Positions 26,313 to 36,225 are shown, counted from the first letter of the stretch. The stretch is 64,000 bases of DNA from JBBIMP01 sp037444305 (GCA_037444305.1 JBBIMP010000031.1:1-64000), one strand, 5' to 3'. Notes: generated by a model from the letters alone, not told the origin. Made by a program: numbers and translations.

Positions 26313-27416
26313 ATGTCTCTGTCGGGCAATCTCAAGACGATGGATCTTGCGGAACTGCTCCAGTGGGTCACGCTGGGCAGAAAGACCGGATCCCTCACCT
26401 TTGTCCGCGACAAGACGAAGAACCACATCTTCTTCAAGCAAGGCAAGATCATATCTTCCCGCTCCAACGAGCCCACCAAACAGATCGGGCATTACCTCTT
26501 GTTCCACGGAAAGATCACGGAGCCGCAGCTCAAGAAGGCGCTGGAAATTCAACTTCAAACCCGGGTAACGCTCGGCAAGATACTCGTCTCCGAGGGCCAC
26601 ATCGAGACGCCGGATGTGGAGAGGGCGCTGATCGGCCGGACCGAGGAGGTCATATACGACCTGTTCCTGTGGGAGGAGGGTTTTTTCCACTTCACCGCGA
26701 ACACCTTCAGCCTGGACGACCTGATCCTGATCGACCTGGACATCAACGCCATCATATTCGAAGGGGTGCGCCGGAAGGACGAGTGGGCGCGGATCCGGAA
26801 GGTCTTTCCGAGCAATGGCGTGGTGCTCGCGCTGCGGCCGGATGCGGACATGAAATCGCTCGCGCTGACGCCGCTGCAGAAAAAGCTGCTGTACCTCGTC
26901 AACCTCGGCAAGCCGGTCTCGGAGATCATCCTGGAGGTCCATGGCTCGGACTTCCTCGTGAACTTCGAACTCTTCGGGCTGCACGAGAGGGAGATCCTGG
27001 AAATAAAGGAGGTCAGGGAGCTTCCGCCGAAGAAGGATGATGTCGGGACCCTGCTGAAGCACGGCCAGGAGCTGATGAAATCCCAGAAGTATCCGGACGC
27101 GATCGGGGTTTTTCAGGAGGTGCTCCGCCTCGATCCGCGGAATCTTTGGGCCGACGAGCAGATCGACATGGCGGAAAAGGCCATCGTGAAGGAGTTGTAC
27201 GAGACCACCCTCCCCCGCGGCAAGGTGCCTTATTTTCTGGTGCCCGAATCCTCGCTCGTGCGCTACAGCCTGTCCCACCAGGAGGGCTTCGTGGCCTCCA
27301 GGATCAACGGCGCATGGGACGTGAAATCCATTGTGATGCTGTCGCCGCTGCGCGAGTTCGAGATCCTGCAGATCCTGGCGAAGCTGATCCGCATGAAGCT
27401 GATCGGCCTCAAATAG
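26313..27416 (+). CDS. DUF4388 (PatA-type N-terminal) domain protein
   Basis: The 367-residue cytoplasmic protein begins with a DUF4388 domain (MSLSGNLKTMDLAELLQWVTLGRKTGSLTF, then IFFKQGKIISSRSNEP; about 1-110). LGKILVSEGHIETPDVERALIGRTEEVIYDLF continues it. A region with one TPR-like helical pair (GQELMKSQKYPDAIGVFQEVLRLDP) lies near 248-275. The C-terminal part is helical. Such proteins often occur in gliding or two-component pathways, but nothing here fixes a role. It is divergent from pgsA (264 bases apart) and converges with the Btu operon. Confidence 0.78.
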   Translation: MSLSGNLKTMDLAELLQWVTLGRKTGSLTFVRDKTKNHIFFKQGKIISSRSNEPTKQIGHYLLFHGKITEPQLKKALEIQLQTRVTLGKILVSEGHIETPDVERALIGRTEEVIYDLFLWEEGFFHFTANTFSLDDLILIDLDINAIIFEGVRRKDEWARIRKVFPSNGVVLALRPDADMKSLALTPLQKKLLYLVNLGKPVSEIILEVHGSDFLVNFELFGLHEREILEIKEVRELPPKKDDVGTLLKHGQELMKSQKYPDAIGVFQEVLRLDPRNLWADEQIDMAEKAIVKELYETTLPRGKVPYFLVPESSLVRYSLSHQEGFVASRINGAWDVKSIVMLSPLREFEILQILAKLIRMKLIGLK

Positions 27417-27449
27417 CTACTCTTCGCCCGAACGGAGAAGTGCCGGGCC

Positions 27450-28262
27450 TCACCCGGGGATGTGGAACAGCCTCGAGAGTTCGCGGATGCCGCGGGCCGT
27501 CCGCGGGCCGTACCAGCTGAGCAGTTCGCCCTCCACGATGTGTATCCGGCCGTTGCGCACCGCCGGAGCTGCGGGCAGGGCCCGCTCGAAGGCGGCCTTG
27601 TCTTCCTCCTGGAACCTGTAGGGTTCGGTTGGCAGCAGGATGATCTCCGGGCCGCGCCCGGACGCCTCTTCGAGGGTAAACTTCGGGTAGCGCTCCGCAG
27701 CCTCCTCGTAAACGTTCGCTCCCCCTGCGGTGCGGATCATGCTGCTCACGAAGGTGTCGCCGCCGACCGTCATGTAGGGATACTTCCAGATGGGACAGAG
27801 CACGCGCGGGGCTTTTCCGGTCGAGCGTGCGGCCGCCTCGACCGCTCTCTGCAGGTCAAGAAGCGCGGGCCGCGCCGCTTCCTCCGTCTGCGTCAGGGCT
27901 GCCAGGTCGCGCATGAGTTTCATACACCCGTCCACTGTCCGTGGAAACGTTACGAAGACGGCCACGCCGGCTGCCTCCAGCTCCTCGACCTGGTGCTTCC
28001 GGTTTTCCTCGGCATTGGCGATGACAAGGTCGGGGCGCAGCGAACGGACCACACCCAGGTCGGCGTTCTTTGTGCCTCCGACCCTCGTCCTGCCCGCGAC
28101 GCCGCCGGCCGGATGGATGCAGTGATCGGTGACGCCCACGACGCGCCCGCCCGCGCCGAAGGCGAACAGGCTCTCGGTGATGCTGGGCACTAGCGATACG
28201 ATCCGCTGAGCGGGTCCCGCAAGCCTGAGGGTTCGACCGAGGTCGTCGACTCTTTCGATCAT
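27450..28262 (-). CDS. Second cobalamin-binding-protein-like subunit (BtuF family) without signal peptide
   Basis: The 270-residue protein has the BtuF-type core: RIVSLVPSITESLFAFGAGGRVVGVTDHC near the start, DLVIANAEENRK, and GRIHIVEGELLSWYGPRTARGIRELSRL at the end. It starts directly with MIERVDDLGRTLRLAG, so no export signal is seen. It could act in the cytoplasm, or its true start could be missed, although the receptor gene ends only 33 bases upstream. It is the fifth gene of the riboswitch-led operon. The operon already encodes one exported BtuF, so this copy may serve another corrinoid step. Confidence 0.82.
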   Translation of the reverse strand: MIERVDDLGRTLRLAGPAQRIVSLVPSITESLFAFGAGGRVVGVTDHCIHPAGGVAGRTRVGGTKNADLGVVRSLRPDLVIANAEENRKHQVEELEAAGVAVFVTFPRTVDGCMKLMRDLAALTQTEEAARPALLDLQRAVEAAARSTGKAPRVLCPIWKYPYMTVGGDTFVSSMIRTAGGANVYEEAAERYPKFTLEEASGRGPEIILLPTEPYRFQEEDKAAFERALPAAPAVRNGRIHIVEGELLSWYGPRTARGIRELSRLFHIPG

Positions 28263-28295
28263 TTCTGCTCCGCCTTGCGGGGGCGCTGCCCGCCG

Positions 28296-30560
28296 TCAGA
28301 ATCCGGTCCTGAGGCCGACCCGGAAGCGAGCTCCCAGCGCCGGATACCCCAGGACCTCCATGTACTTCCTGTCCAGGATGTTGTCCGCGGCAGCGAAAAG
28401 CGCGGACGATTCCGATAGACGCAGGCTCACGAGGAGGTTGAGCACGCCGTAGCCCGGGCTTCGCATCATCCCCAGGCCCGAGAAGTCGGAGTCGACCCGG
28501 CTCCCCACCAACATCGCCGTCGCCCCGATCCTCCAAGCCTTGGACTGCCAATACAGATCGGCATGGCCGGCGTGCCGCGGCCTGCGGAAGAGCGGCTGGC
28601 CGGGAGCGAAGGCGGGATCGAAGGCCGATGTGCTCGCCAGCACCTTGCTGTCGGTGAAGGTATAGGCGCCCCCCAGTTTAAAACCGGCCGGCAGCGCCGT
28701 TCGCAGGATCGTCTCGAAGCCGCGCGCGCGGGTTTTGCCCATGTTGAAGAACGAGCCCTCGAAGGTCGTGAAGTCGGTGACGGCGTACCCGATCTGGTCG
28801 CGGAAGCGGTTGTCGAACCACGTCACTTCCAGCGATCCGGACCCGTCTGCGAAGCGCTGCTCGAACCCCGCCTCGAAACTGATCGATCTTTCCGCCTTCA
28901 AGTCCGGATTGCCCCGGAAGAAGGGGGAATTGCTGAAGGACTCCACCAGCGTCGGCTCCTTGATGCCGGTGCCGAATCCGGCCTTCAATTTTGAAAGACC
29001 CCAGAAGCCGCCGGGAGAAGGTTGCCTCAGGTGGACCGCCGCGGAGAACCGCGGAGCGGCGTAGTACCCGAAGCTTTCGTTGTGTTCGACGCGCACACCC
29101 GCTGCGGTGAACAGGCGCGATCCGAAGGACCACTGGTGCTGCAGGAACGCTCCCGCATTGTCGCGGGTCGCTTCCGTTGGATCGAAGCTCGGATCCCCGA
29201 TCAGGCCCGACTGACGCTCGTAGTCGGCGCCCGCTGTCAGCGTGTGCCCCCGCTGCAGGTGAAGTTCGCCCTGGTACTGGACCTGCTGGCGCCGCGTCCG
29301 GTTGAGGGTTTGGTAGACGAAATCGAACGAGGGGAAGGGGGCGACCCGGCCCTCGAACCGGGAGACGAACATGCCCGAATCGGAGGGATCCTCGGAGAAC
29401 TGCCGGGAGTCGTTGATGCTGTATGAGAATCTGTGGGTCCAGGAGGGCGAGGCCAGGAGGGTCAAGCTCAGGCCGCCGGCCAGGTTCCGATAGCGGAAGT
29501 ATTCGTCCGGATCCGATCGGTGAAAAGCGTGCTGCCCCGGTGTCCCGGCACGGCCGGCCTGGCTGCGGAACACGGCCCGGAGCTCGGTGGAGCGCGAAAA
29601 GCGAACGCCCAGGTTGAGCGTGCCTGCCGCGTCGTTGAAGGAGCCGTTCCTGACCTGGTTGTCCGTATCCCGGCGGGAGAACGACGCGGCGTAGTCCAGC
29701 CGGTCATTCCGGCCGGTGACGGAACCGCCCCACCCGAAGGTGGAGAAGCTGCCGCCCTCGATAACTATGCCGGGCGCCGGGTTGAGCCCTTCGCTTTCTC
29801 CGCGCCGGGTGATGATCTGGACCACCCCGGCGATGGCATCGGATCCGAACAGGGCGCTCTGGGGTCCGCGGACCACCTCGATGCGCTCGATCCCGGCGGT
29901 CGAGAGCCCGGCGAAATTGAAGGAGCCGCCGGGCTCGTTGACCGGAATCCCGTCGATCAGCACCTTGGTGTAATCCGATTCGCCGCCGCGCGTGAAAAGA
30001 GAGGTGATCTGGCCCGGACCTCCGCTCTGCACCAGCGACAGCCCCGCGACCCTGCGGAGCGCCTCGGCCACGTTGGCCGCCCCTTGGCGGGCCAGGTCGT
30101 CCGCCGTGATGACGGTGACGCTGCTTCCGACCTGCGCCAGCGGTGCGCCGGTCCGTGTCGCCGTGACGACGATCTGCTCTGCCGGGGCCGCGACCTCCAG
30201 CGCCAGATCAAGGGAAGCCATGGCCTCCCTAACCGCGAAGAAGCGGTTGGCGAGGGGGAGGAAGCCGGGGTGGTGGATCGATAAGGTGTAGTCGCCGGCA
30301 GGGAGCTTCACCATGAAATCGCCGCGAAAGCCGGTGCGCGCCGCGAATGCCAGGGATCCATCCAGGCTCCTTATTTCGACAACGGCACCGGGAATCGGAG
30401 CGCCGGTCGGATCGGAGATGCTTCCGTTGACGCTTATGAGCGATGGGGCCTGCTCCTGCTCGGCAGCGCCAACTGAGGGAGCCAGCAGGAAGCAGAAGGC
30501 GAGGCACCAGAAGCGCAGGCGGGTCAGGGCGAATGATGAAGACGCGGGGATTGTGTTCAT
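28296..30560 (-). CDS. TonB-dependent outer-membrane receptor, probably for cobalamin or another corrinoid
   Basis: The 754-residue precursor has a signal peptide (cleavage near SVGAAEQ) and then a carboxypeptidase-regulatory-like domain (about 43-125; SVNGSISDPTGAPIPGAVVEIRSLDG). A plug domain follows (EQIVVTATRTGAPLAQVGSSVTVITADDL, VLIDGIPVNEPGG, IEVVRGPQSALFGSDAIAGVVQIITRRG). The 22-stranded barrel ends FRVGLRTGF. The plug resembles BtuB, and the gene lies in a cobalamin-riboswitch operon. It overlaps the ATPase gene by four bases, so it is coupled to the transporter. Confidence 0.9.
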   Translation of the reverse strand: MNTIPASSSFALTRLRFWCLAFCFLLAPSVGAAEQEQAPSLISVNGSISDPTGAPIPGAVVEIRSLDGSLAFAARTGFRGDFMVKLPAGDYTLSIHHPGFLPLANRFFAVREAMASLDLALEVAAPAEQIVVTATRTGAPLAQVGSSVTVITADDLARQGAANVAEALRRVAGLSLVQSGGPGQITSLFTRGGESDYTKVLIDGIPVNEPGGSFNFAGLSTAGIERIEVVRGPQSALFGSDAIAGVVQIITRRGESEGLNPAPGIVIEGGSFSTFGWGGSVTGRNDRLDYAASFSRRDTDNQVRNGSFNDAAGTLNLGVRFSRSTELRAVFRSQAGRAGTPGQHAFHRSDPDEYFRYRNLAGGLSLTLLASPSWTHRFSYSINDSRQFSEDPSDSGMFVSRFEGRVAPFPSFDFVYQTLNRTRRQQVQYQGELHLQRGHTLTAGADYERQSGLIGDPSFDPTEATRDNAGAFLQHQWSFGSRLFTAAGVRVEHNESFGYYAAPRFSAAVHLRQPSPGGFWGLSKLKAGFGTGIKEPTLVESFSNSPFFRGNPDLKAERSISFEAGFEQRFADGSGSLEVTWFDNRFRDQIGYAVTDFTTFEGSFFNMGKTRARGFETILRTALPAGFKLGGAYTFTDSKVLASTSAFDPAFAPGQPLFRRPRHAGHADLYWQSKAWRIGATAMLVGSRVDSDFSGLGMMRSPGYGVLNLLVSLRLSESSALFAAADNILDRKYMEVLGYPALGARFRVGLRTGF

Positions 30561-31366
30561 TGGATTCTTCCTTCGTCCATAAGGGGCAGGACCTGCGGGG
30601 CGCGCCCGGGGAGCGGGCGCACCAGGAAGTCCACCCCGAAGAGTTTCTTCAGGTTTTCACGGGTTACGACATCTTCGACCTTCCCCTGGCTCCGCACCGC
30701 GCCCTGGGCGAGCAGGACGACGCGATCGGAAAAGCCGGTGAGGAGATGTATCTCGTGGGAGACGACGAGGGTGGAGAGGCTTCTTTCCCGGGTCAGCCGC
30801 CGGACCAGGCGCATGAGGTCGAGCTGGTAATTTATGTCGAGGTTGGCGGTCAGCTCGTCCAGCAACAGGATCTCCGCCTGCTGGGCGAGCGCGCGCGCCA
30901 GCAGCAGCCGCTGTTTTTCTCCTCCCGAAAGCTCTTCCACGCGGGCGTGGATGTGGCCGGAGAGGCTGGTCATTTCCAGCGCTTCGCGGGCGACCTGCTC
31001 GTCGGTGACGCTCTCGAAGCCCAGCAGGGAGAGATGCGGCGAACGCCCCTGGAGGGCGAACTGGAGCACGGTTTGCGAAGGGTATGCCGCAGGGCTTTGG
31101 GGCACCATCGCGATGTGGCGGGCGATGTCACGCCTTCTCAGCCGGTCGAGCGGGCCCCTGCCGCGCAACACGACCTCGCCGCTGTGGGGCTGGAGGATGC
31201 CGCAGAGCAGCCGGAGAACCGTGGTCTTGCCCGAACCGTTGGGGCCGATGATCCCGGTGACCGTGCCGGGTTCGAGCGCAAGGGACAGGTCGCTCACGAC
31301 CGGCCTCTTGTAGGCAAAACTCACCCCCTGGGCATACAGGCTCGCGCGGGTGAATTGTCCGTTCAT
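30557..31366 (-). CDS. btuD: Cobalamin/iron-siderophore-type ABC transporter ATPase
   Basis: The 269-residue ATPase drives corrinoid import. Walker A GPNGSGKT is at 41-48, the Q-loop in MVPQSPAAYPSQTVLQFALQGR, the signature LSGGEKQRLLLARAL and Walker B ILLLDELTANLD, with the switch His in VSHEIHLL. Glu in the usual DEPT position is followed by Leu (DELT), a common variant. ATG 31366 overlaps the permease stop as ATGA. The open frame reaches further upstream, but those codons shadow the permease gene. Confidence 0.9.
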   Translation of the reverse strand: MNGQFTRASLYAQGVSFAYKRPVVSDLSLALEPGTVTGIIGPNGSGKTTVLRLLCGILQPHSGEVVLRGRGPLDRLRRRDIARHIAMVPQSPAAYPSQTVLQFALQGRSPHLSLLGFESVTDEQVAREALEMTSLSGHIHARVEELSGGEKQRLLLARALAQQAEILLLDELTANLDINYQLDLMRLVRRLTRERSLSTLVVSHEIHLLTGFSDRVVLLAQGAVRSQGKVEDVVTRENLKKLFGVDFLVRPLPGRAPQVLPLMDEGRIQ

Positions 31367-32415
31367 TGCTGTCCTCCCTTCCGCCTGAGCAGATAGATGA
31401 ATAGCGGGGCGCCGCACAGGGCGGTGATGACGCCGACGGGCAGTTCGGCGGGCGTGAGCAGGGTCCGGGCCAGGGTGTCGGCGAACAGCGTGAAGATGGC
31501 GCCGAACAGGAAGACCGCAGGAAAGAGCATCCGGTTGTCGCTGCCGAACATCATGCGGGCAAGGTGCGGACAGATCAAACCGATGTAGGCGATGGGCCCG
31601 CTGACGGAGACCACCGCCCCGGTCATGAGCGAGGCGATCACGTAGACGCCGGCCTTCACTCGCTGGACTTCCACTCCCAGGGCCATGGCGTCTTCCTCCC
31701 CCACGGCTAGCAGGTTGAGATTGTTGGAATACAGGTACAGCAGGACAAAGCCGGTCAGTACGACGAGGGCCACCACGTATATGGAAGCGTCCACGGCCCG
31801 GCTCAGGTCCCCGATCAGCCAGTAGAAGATGCCCCGAAGATCTGCCTGGTCGGTGCTGGTCAGCAGGAACACGTTGATCGAGCTGAGGAAAGAAGCCAGC
31901 ACGATCCCGGCCAGGAGCAGTCGCTGCGATCCTTCCGCCTTCCGACCGCCGGCGGTGCCGATCGCGTAGACGGCGGCCACCGTCAGCGCGGCGCCGATGA
32001 ACGCGGCAAACGGCCGGCCGAAGACGAAGCCGCCTGTCATGGCGGCCGTGCCCCAGGCGGCCGCGGAAATGGAATAGAGGATGGTTCCCATGGAGGCGCC
32101 GGTGGAAACGCCCAGGACGTAGGGATCGGCCAGGGGGTTGCGCAGCAGGGCCTGGAAGGCCGCGCCGGCGGCGGCGAGGGCAGCTCCCACGAGCGAGCCC
32201 AGGAGTATCCGCGGCAGGCGGACCGAAAAGAGGATGGCCGCCATCGGCTGCGCCGCCGGGTCGTCGCCGGACATCCTCTGCGCGGTCAGACGGAGGAAAT
32301 CGGCGGGGGAAATGGGGACGCTGCCGATGGCCAGCGACAGCATCACGGCCAGAACCCACACGCCCGCCAGCGCGAGGCACGTCCCGGCGATTTTCTTGCG
32401 CGACAGGCGGCTCAT
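31363..32415 (-). CDS. btuC: FecCD-family corrinoid ABC transporter permease
   Basis: The 350-residue permease has about ten membrane helices. Family motifs include SVRLPRILLGSLVGAALAAAGAAFQALLRNPLADPYVLGVSTGASMG after helix 2, GPIAYIGLICPHLARMMFG, and AELPVGVITALCGAPLFIYLLRRK at the C-terminus. It overlaps both neighbours by four bases. Sequence alone does not separate cobalamin from siderophore permeases; the riboswitch gives the corrinoid assignment. Confidence 0.92.
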   Translation of the reverse strand: MSRLSRKKIAGTCLALAGVWVLAVMLSLAIGSVPISPADFLRLTAQRMSGDDPAAQPMAAILFSVRLPRILLGSLVGAALAAAGAAFQALLRNPLADPYVLGVSTGASMGTILYSISAAAWGTAAMTGGFVFGRPFAAFIGAALTVAAVYAIGTAGGRKAEGSQRLLLAGIVLASFLSSINVFLLTSTDQADLRGIFYWLIGDLSRAVDASIYVVALVVLTGFVLLYLYSNNLNLLAVGEEDAMALGVEVQRVKAGVYVIASLMTGAVVSVSGPIAYIGLICPHLARMMFGSDNRMLFPAVFLFGAIFTLFADTLARTLLTPAELPVGVITALCGAPLFIYLLRRKGGQQ

Positions 32416-33350
32416 GGGAATCGCTCCGGATAGAGCATGTGCGCCAGTTGCTCGAGTGCCTCCACGAACCGGGGAGACGGGTGTTGGAGTGCCGGGTCTG
32501 CGATGTACACCTTTCCGCTCTTTACTGCCGTCAGTCGCTGCCAGCCTTTCAGCCTGGTGAGGTCGGGCAGCGGATTGCCCGGGTGGGCGACGCTGATGAT
32601 GGCGTCGGGATCCTTGGCCAGCAGGGTTTCCAGGCTGAAGCGCGGATAGAATTCCTCGATGCCGGAACTCAGCGAGACGATGTTGGCGTGGCGGAGGACG
32701 TCGTTTTCGAAGGTGTTGCGGCCCGGGGCAAGCAGCGGGTCGAACCAGGTTATGAACAGGGCGCGCACGGGCGGGGCCGCGGAGAGTCTCCGTTGAATGT
32801 GGTTGAGGCGTGCGCGCATGCCGGCCCGGATTTCATCGCCGCGCGCCCGATCGCCCGTGAGTGCGGCGATGGCGGCGACGGTCTCGAAGATCCCCTCTAC
32901 CGAGCGGGGCGCGGTGACATAGACTGGAATGCCGAGCTCGATGAGCCGGAGCACCGCTCCGCGGTCGTTTCCCGCGGTGGAGGCGATCACGAGGTCGGGT
33001 TGGGCGGCCAGGATCAGCTCGTAGTTGGGATTCAGCAGGCTGCCGGTTTTGGGCTTGCTTCTGGCTTCCTCGGGCCAATCGCAGTGGGTAGTGACGCCGA
33101 CGATGCGGTCCCCGGCGCCGAGGAGGTAGAGCACCTCGGTCACGCTGGGTGCGAGGGAGATGATCCGGCGTGGTTGAGCAGGCAGAGTCACTGTCCGGCC
33201 GATGCCGTCGACGTGCTCCTGCAGGGAAGATCTTTGGCCCGAGTTTTCGACGCGGCCGGCCGGATTACGGGTGGCAGGCGCGGAGCAGTTCCACTGCAGG
33301 AGGAGGCTTAGGATGAGGGGGGTGGCAAAACCGCGGATTCCAGAACGCAT
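32412..33350 (-). CDS. btuF: Exported corrinoid-binding protein (BtuF family)
   Basis: The 312-residue protein has a hydrophobic leader (PLILSLLLQWNC, Cys22) that could be a lipoprotein signal, though the residues before Cys do not follow the standard lipobox. The substrate-binding domain shows RIISLAPSVTEVLYLLGAGDRIVGVTTHCDWP, DLVIASTAGN and GKVYIADPALQHPSPRFVEALEQLAHMLYP. It would bind corrinoid in the periplasm and deliver it to BtuCD. It is the first gene after the cobalamin riboswitch, whose distal end is about 40 bases upstream. Confidence 0.9.
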   Translation of the reverse strand: MRSGIRGFATPLILSLLLQWNCSAPATRNPAGRVENSGQRSSLQEHVDGIGRTVTLPAQPRRIISLAPSVTEVLYLLGAGDRIVGVTTHCDWPEEARSKPKTGSLLNPNYELILAAQPDLVIASTAGNDRGAVLRLIELGIPVYVTAPRSVEGIFETVAAIAALTGDRARGDEIRAGMRARLNHIQRRLSAAPPVRALFITWFDPLLAPGRNTFENDVLRHANIVSLSSGIEEFYPRFSLETLLAKDPDAIISVAHPGNPLPDLTRLKGWQRLTAVKSGKVYIADPALQHPSPRFVEALEQLAHMLYPERFP

Positions 33351-33389
33351 TCCAGTTCTCTTTCTCGCGAAGAGCCGACTGAAAAGGAT

Positions 33390-33585
33390 TCGAGGCAGGT
33401 TTCCTGACTCTCGGGTCGTCGCCGTGCTTCACGCCTTCCCCGTCTGGATCAACGAGTGGCAGGCTTGGCTGCGTGGAAATGCGCAGGAGGCCGCGGAAGC
33501 CGGCTCACCGAATACAGTGGCGGGACCGTGTGGGATTCGCACCCACTTCCCTTTTACCCCCGACCAGGGGCACCTCGAACCGGAA
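33390..33585 (-). promoter_or_regulatory. Cobalamin riboswitch
   Basis: Read on the minus strand the leader shows the class landmarks in order. These are GGTGCCC and GGGGTAAAAGGGAAG, then GTGGGTGCGAATCCCACAC, GGTCCCGCCACTGTA (the B12 box region), GCCGGC, GGGAAGGCG, and GCGACGACCCGAGAGTCAGG followed by AAACCTGCC. It precedes btuF and probably shuts down the five-gene corrinoid uptake operon when cobalamin is plentiful. The exact ends are approximate. Confidence 0.93.
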
Positions 33586-33636
33586 TGTTAAAGATCAAGA
33601 CTCCGCCGCAATCAATATCACCAACCTCCGGCCCTG

Positions 33637-33825
33637 TCAATACGAGGGGGACAGGCTACCGCGTCCCTCCCGGGGACACGGTAGCCTGTCCCCATCTCTG
33701 ATGCGGTGCGGTGCATCCAGCGATGCGGGCATTTGCAGCGGTGAAAAGGGTTCCTGGTCTGCCCCACGGACAAGCGCGCCCGCCACCAGAGTTGCAACAG
33801 CAAAAGTAAGACCCCGTGTGGTCAT
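33637..33825 (-). pseudogene. Truncated gene with signal-peptide-like N-terminus
   Basis: ATG 33825 opens a frame whose first 21 residues (MTTRGLTFAVATLVAGALVRG) look like a signal peptide, followed by ADQEPFSPLQMPASLDAP. After that the frame runs into the REP-like palindrome and stops, so only an N-terminus remains. Its start overlaps the stop of the nucleotidyltransferase fragment as ATGA. I do not recognise the family and it may be chance. Confidence 0.3.
33648..33694. repeat. REP-like palindrome GGGGACAGGCTACCG
   Basis: GGGGACAGGCTACCG (33648-33662) and CGGTAGCCTGTCCCC (33680-33694) are perfect 15-base inverted arms, with a further GTCCC/GGGAC pair inside. No T-run follows on either strand. 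It lies upstream of the riboswitch, between dead gene fragments. Its form resembles REP elements mobilised by Y1-type transposases, but no such transposase is in the window. Confidence 0.75.
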
Positions 33826-33959
33826 GTTTTCCCCATCTCCCGATGGGTGCGGCCCGTGTGGCGGCTGCCGAAAAGGTACACGGATACGACACCCTTATGC
33901 GGCTCTTCCCGAAAATAACGGCTCAAGGCTGCGTCGAGGTTTTCATCGGCCGGATTCAT
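33822..33959 (-). pseudogene. MNT-type nucleotidyltransferase, N-terminal fragment
   Basis: The 45-codon frame from ATG 33959 encodes a short helix and then VVSVYLFGSRHTGRTHRE, the GS motif and start of a minimal nucleotidyltransferase (MntA antitoxin type). The two Asp residues that normally follow (D.DL) are missing because the frame ends at MGKT and stop. A complete gene would be two to three times as long. Its HEPN partner is not visible, so this is a dead half of a toxin-antitoxin module. Confidence 0.55.
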
Positions 33960-34074
33960 CGGGCCTCCGTCGCTTTCACATAGATTATCACGCACTGGAT
34001 CAGAGTGGCCGCGATTTCGCCGCATTTGCAAATGGCCAGGGGAGTGGATAGACTGAGATTTCTTCGGGGTGAAC

Positions 34075-35115
<1,041 letters not shown>

Positions 35116-35118
35116 CGC

Positions 35119-36171
35119 ATGCTGGTTCTGGGAATAGAATCCTCCTGCGACGAGACTGCCGCGGCGCTGGTCGAGGACGGTCGCAGGGTTCTTTCCAATG
35201 TTGTCGCTTCGCAGGTGGATACCCACCGGAGCTTTGGCGGGGTGGTTCCGGAGCTGGCGAGCCGTGAGCACCTGCGGAACATCGGCTACGTGGTCCGCCG
35301 CGCGTTCGACGAGGCAGGGAAGCGGTATGCGGACATCGATGGCATCGCGGTGACCCAGGGGCCCGGCCTCATCGGGTCGCTGCTGGTGGGACTCTCCTAC
35401 GCCAAGGCAATGGCGTTCGCACTGACCAAACCGCTCGTCCCCATCAACCACATAGAAGGGCACATCTGCTCGGCCTCCATCGAACACCCGGGCGTCGAGT
35501 TTCCGGCCCTTGCGCTGGTCGTCTCGGGCGGCCACACCTCCCTCATAAATGTGAGCGCACCCCGCAGCTACGAGCTGGTGGCCCGCACGCGGGATGATGC
35601 CGCGGGCGAGGCGCTGGACAAGCTGGCGAAATACCTGGGCCTGGGCTATCCGGGCGGTCCCATCATCGATAAGCTCGCGCGCAACGGCGATCCGGAAGCC
35701 TTCCAGTTCTCCATCCCGAAGATCAGCGACGGCAGCCTGGACTTCAGCTTCAGCGGATTCAAGACGGCCGTGCTGCGGCAGATTCAGCAGAGGGGGATCC
35801 GGACCGGGCGGGTGCGCAAGAAGGTCGAAACGGAGGTGCTCGACCTGGTAGCCAGCTATCAGAAGGCGATCGTCGATACGCTCCTGGACAGGACGCGGAA
35901 GGCGGCACAGCGATTCCGTCCGAAGGCGATCCTGCTCGTCGGTGGGGTGGCCTGCAACAGCCTTTTGCGCCACACCTTCAAGGAGGCCTTCGAATCGCAG
36001 AGCGACATGATGCGGGCGCGCGGGGAAACCGGCATCCCTGTCTTTTATCCTTCGCCCGCGCTCACCACCGACAACGGCGCTATGATTGCGGCTGCTGGGA
36101 CCCCGCGGCTGGTCGAAGCCGGGCCGCTGCCGCTCGATCTGAATGCGTATGCCGACCTGCGCCTGTGCTGA
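35119..36171 (+). CDS. tsaD: tRNA N6-adenosine threonylcarbamoyltransferase TsaD
   Basis: TsaD completes t6A37 in tRNAs reading ANN codons. The 350-residue ASKHA protein starts MLVLGIESSCDETAAAL and has the metal ligands His111 and His115 in NHIEGH. It also has VVSGGHTSL, the KAE1-type YPGGPIIDKLA and FSGFKTAV, and near the end VGGVACNS and TTDNGAMIA with the third metal ligand Asp. Length is normal. TsaB, TsaC and TsaE are not in the window. Confidence 0.97.
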   Translation: MLVLGIESSCDETAAALVEDGRRVLSNVVASQVDTHRSFGGVVPELASREHLRNIGYVVRRAFDEAGKRYADIDGIAVTQGPGLIGSLLVGLSYAKAMAFALTKPLVPINHIEGHICSASIEHPGVEFPALALVVSGGHTSLINVSAPRSYELVARTRDDAAGEALDKLAKYLGLGYPGGPIIDKLARNGDPEAFQFSIPKISDGSLDFSFSGFKTAVLRQIQQRGIRTGRVRKKVETEVLDLVASYQKAIVDTLLDRTRKAAQRFRPKAILLVGGVACNSLLRHTFKEAFESQSDMMRARGETGIPVFYPSPALTTDNGAMIAAAGTPRLVEAGPLPLDLNAYADLRLC

Positions 36172-36225
36172 GGCAAAGACTTGCCAGGAGGTCACGGCGC
36201 GGCGAGGCTGCGACTGATTAAAGCA

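Noticed and set aside
25446..27278. Apparent 610-residue protein ending in PgsA
   Set aside because: The upstream part is antisense to the DUF4388 gene and has no protein-like features; a good ribosome binding site marks GTG 26048.
30557..32380. Apparent 607-residue protein ending in the BtuD ATPase
   Set aside because: The first part is a shadow of btuC; the ATPase starts at 31366 with an ATGA overlap.
33530..33550. tRNA-like GTGGGATTCGCACCCAC stem with flanking GC-rich arms
   Set aside because: On the minus strand it is the helix of the cobalamin riboswitch; no anticodon arm or acceptor stem can be built.
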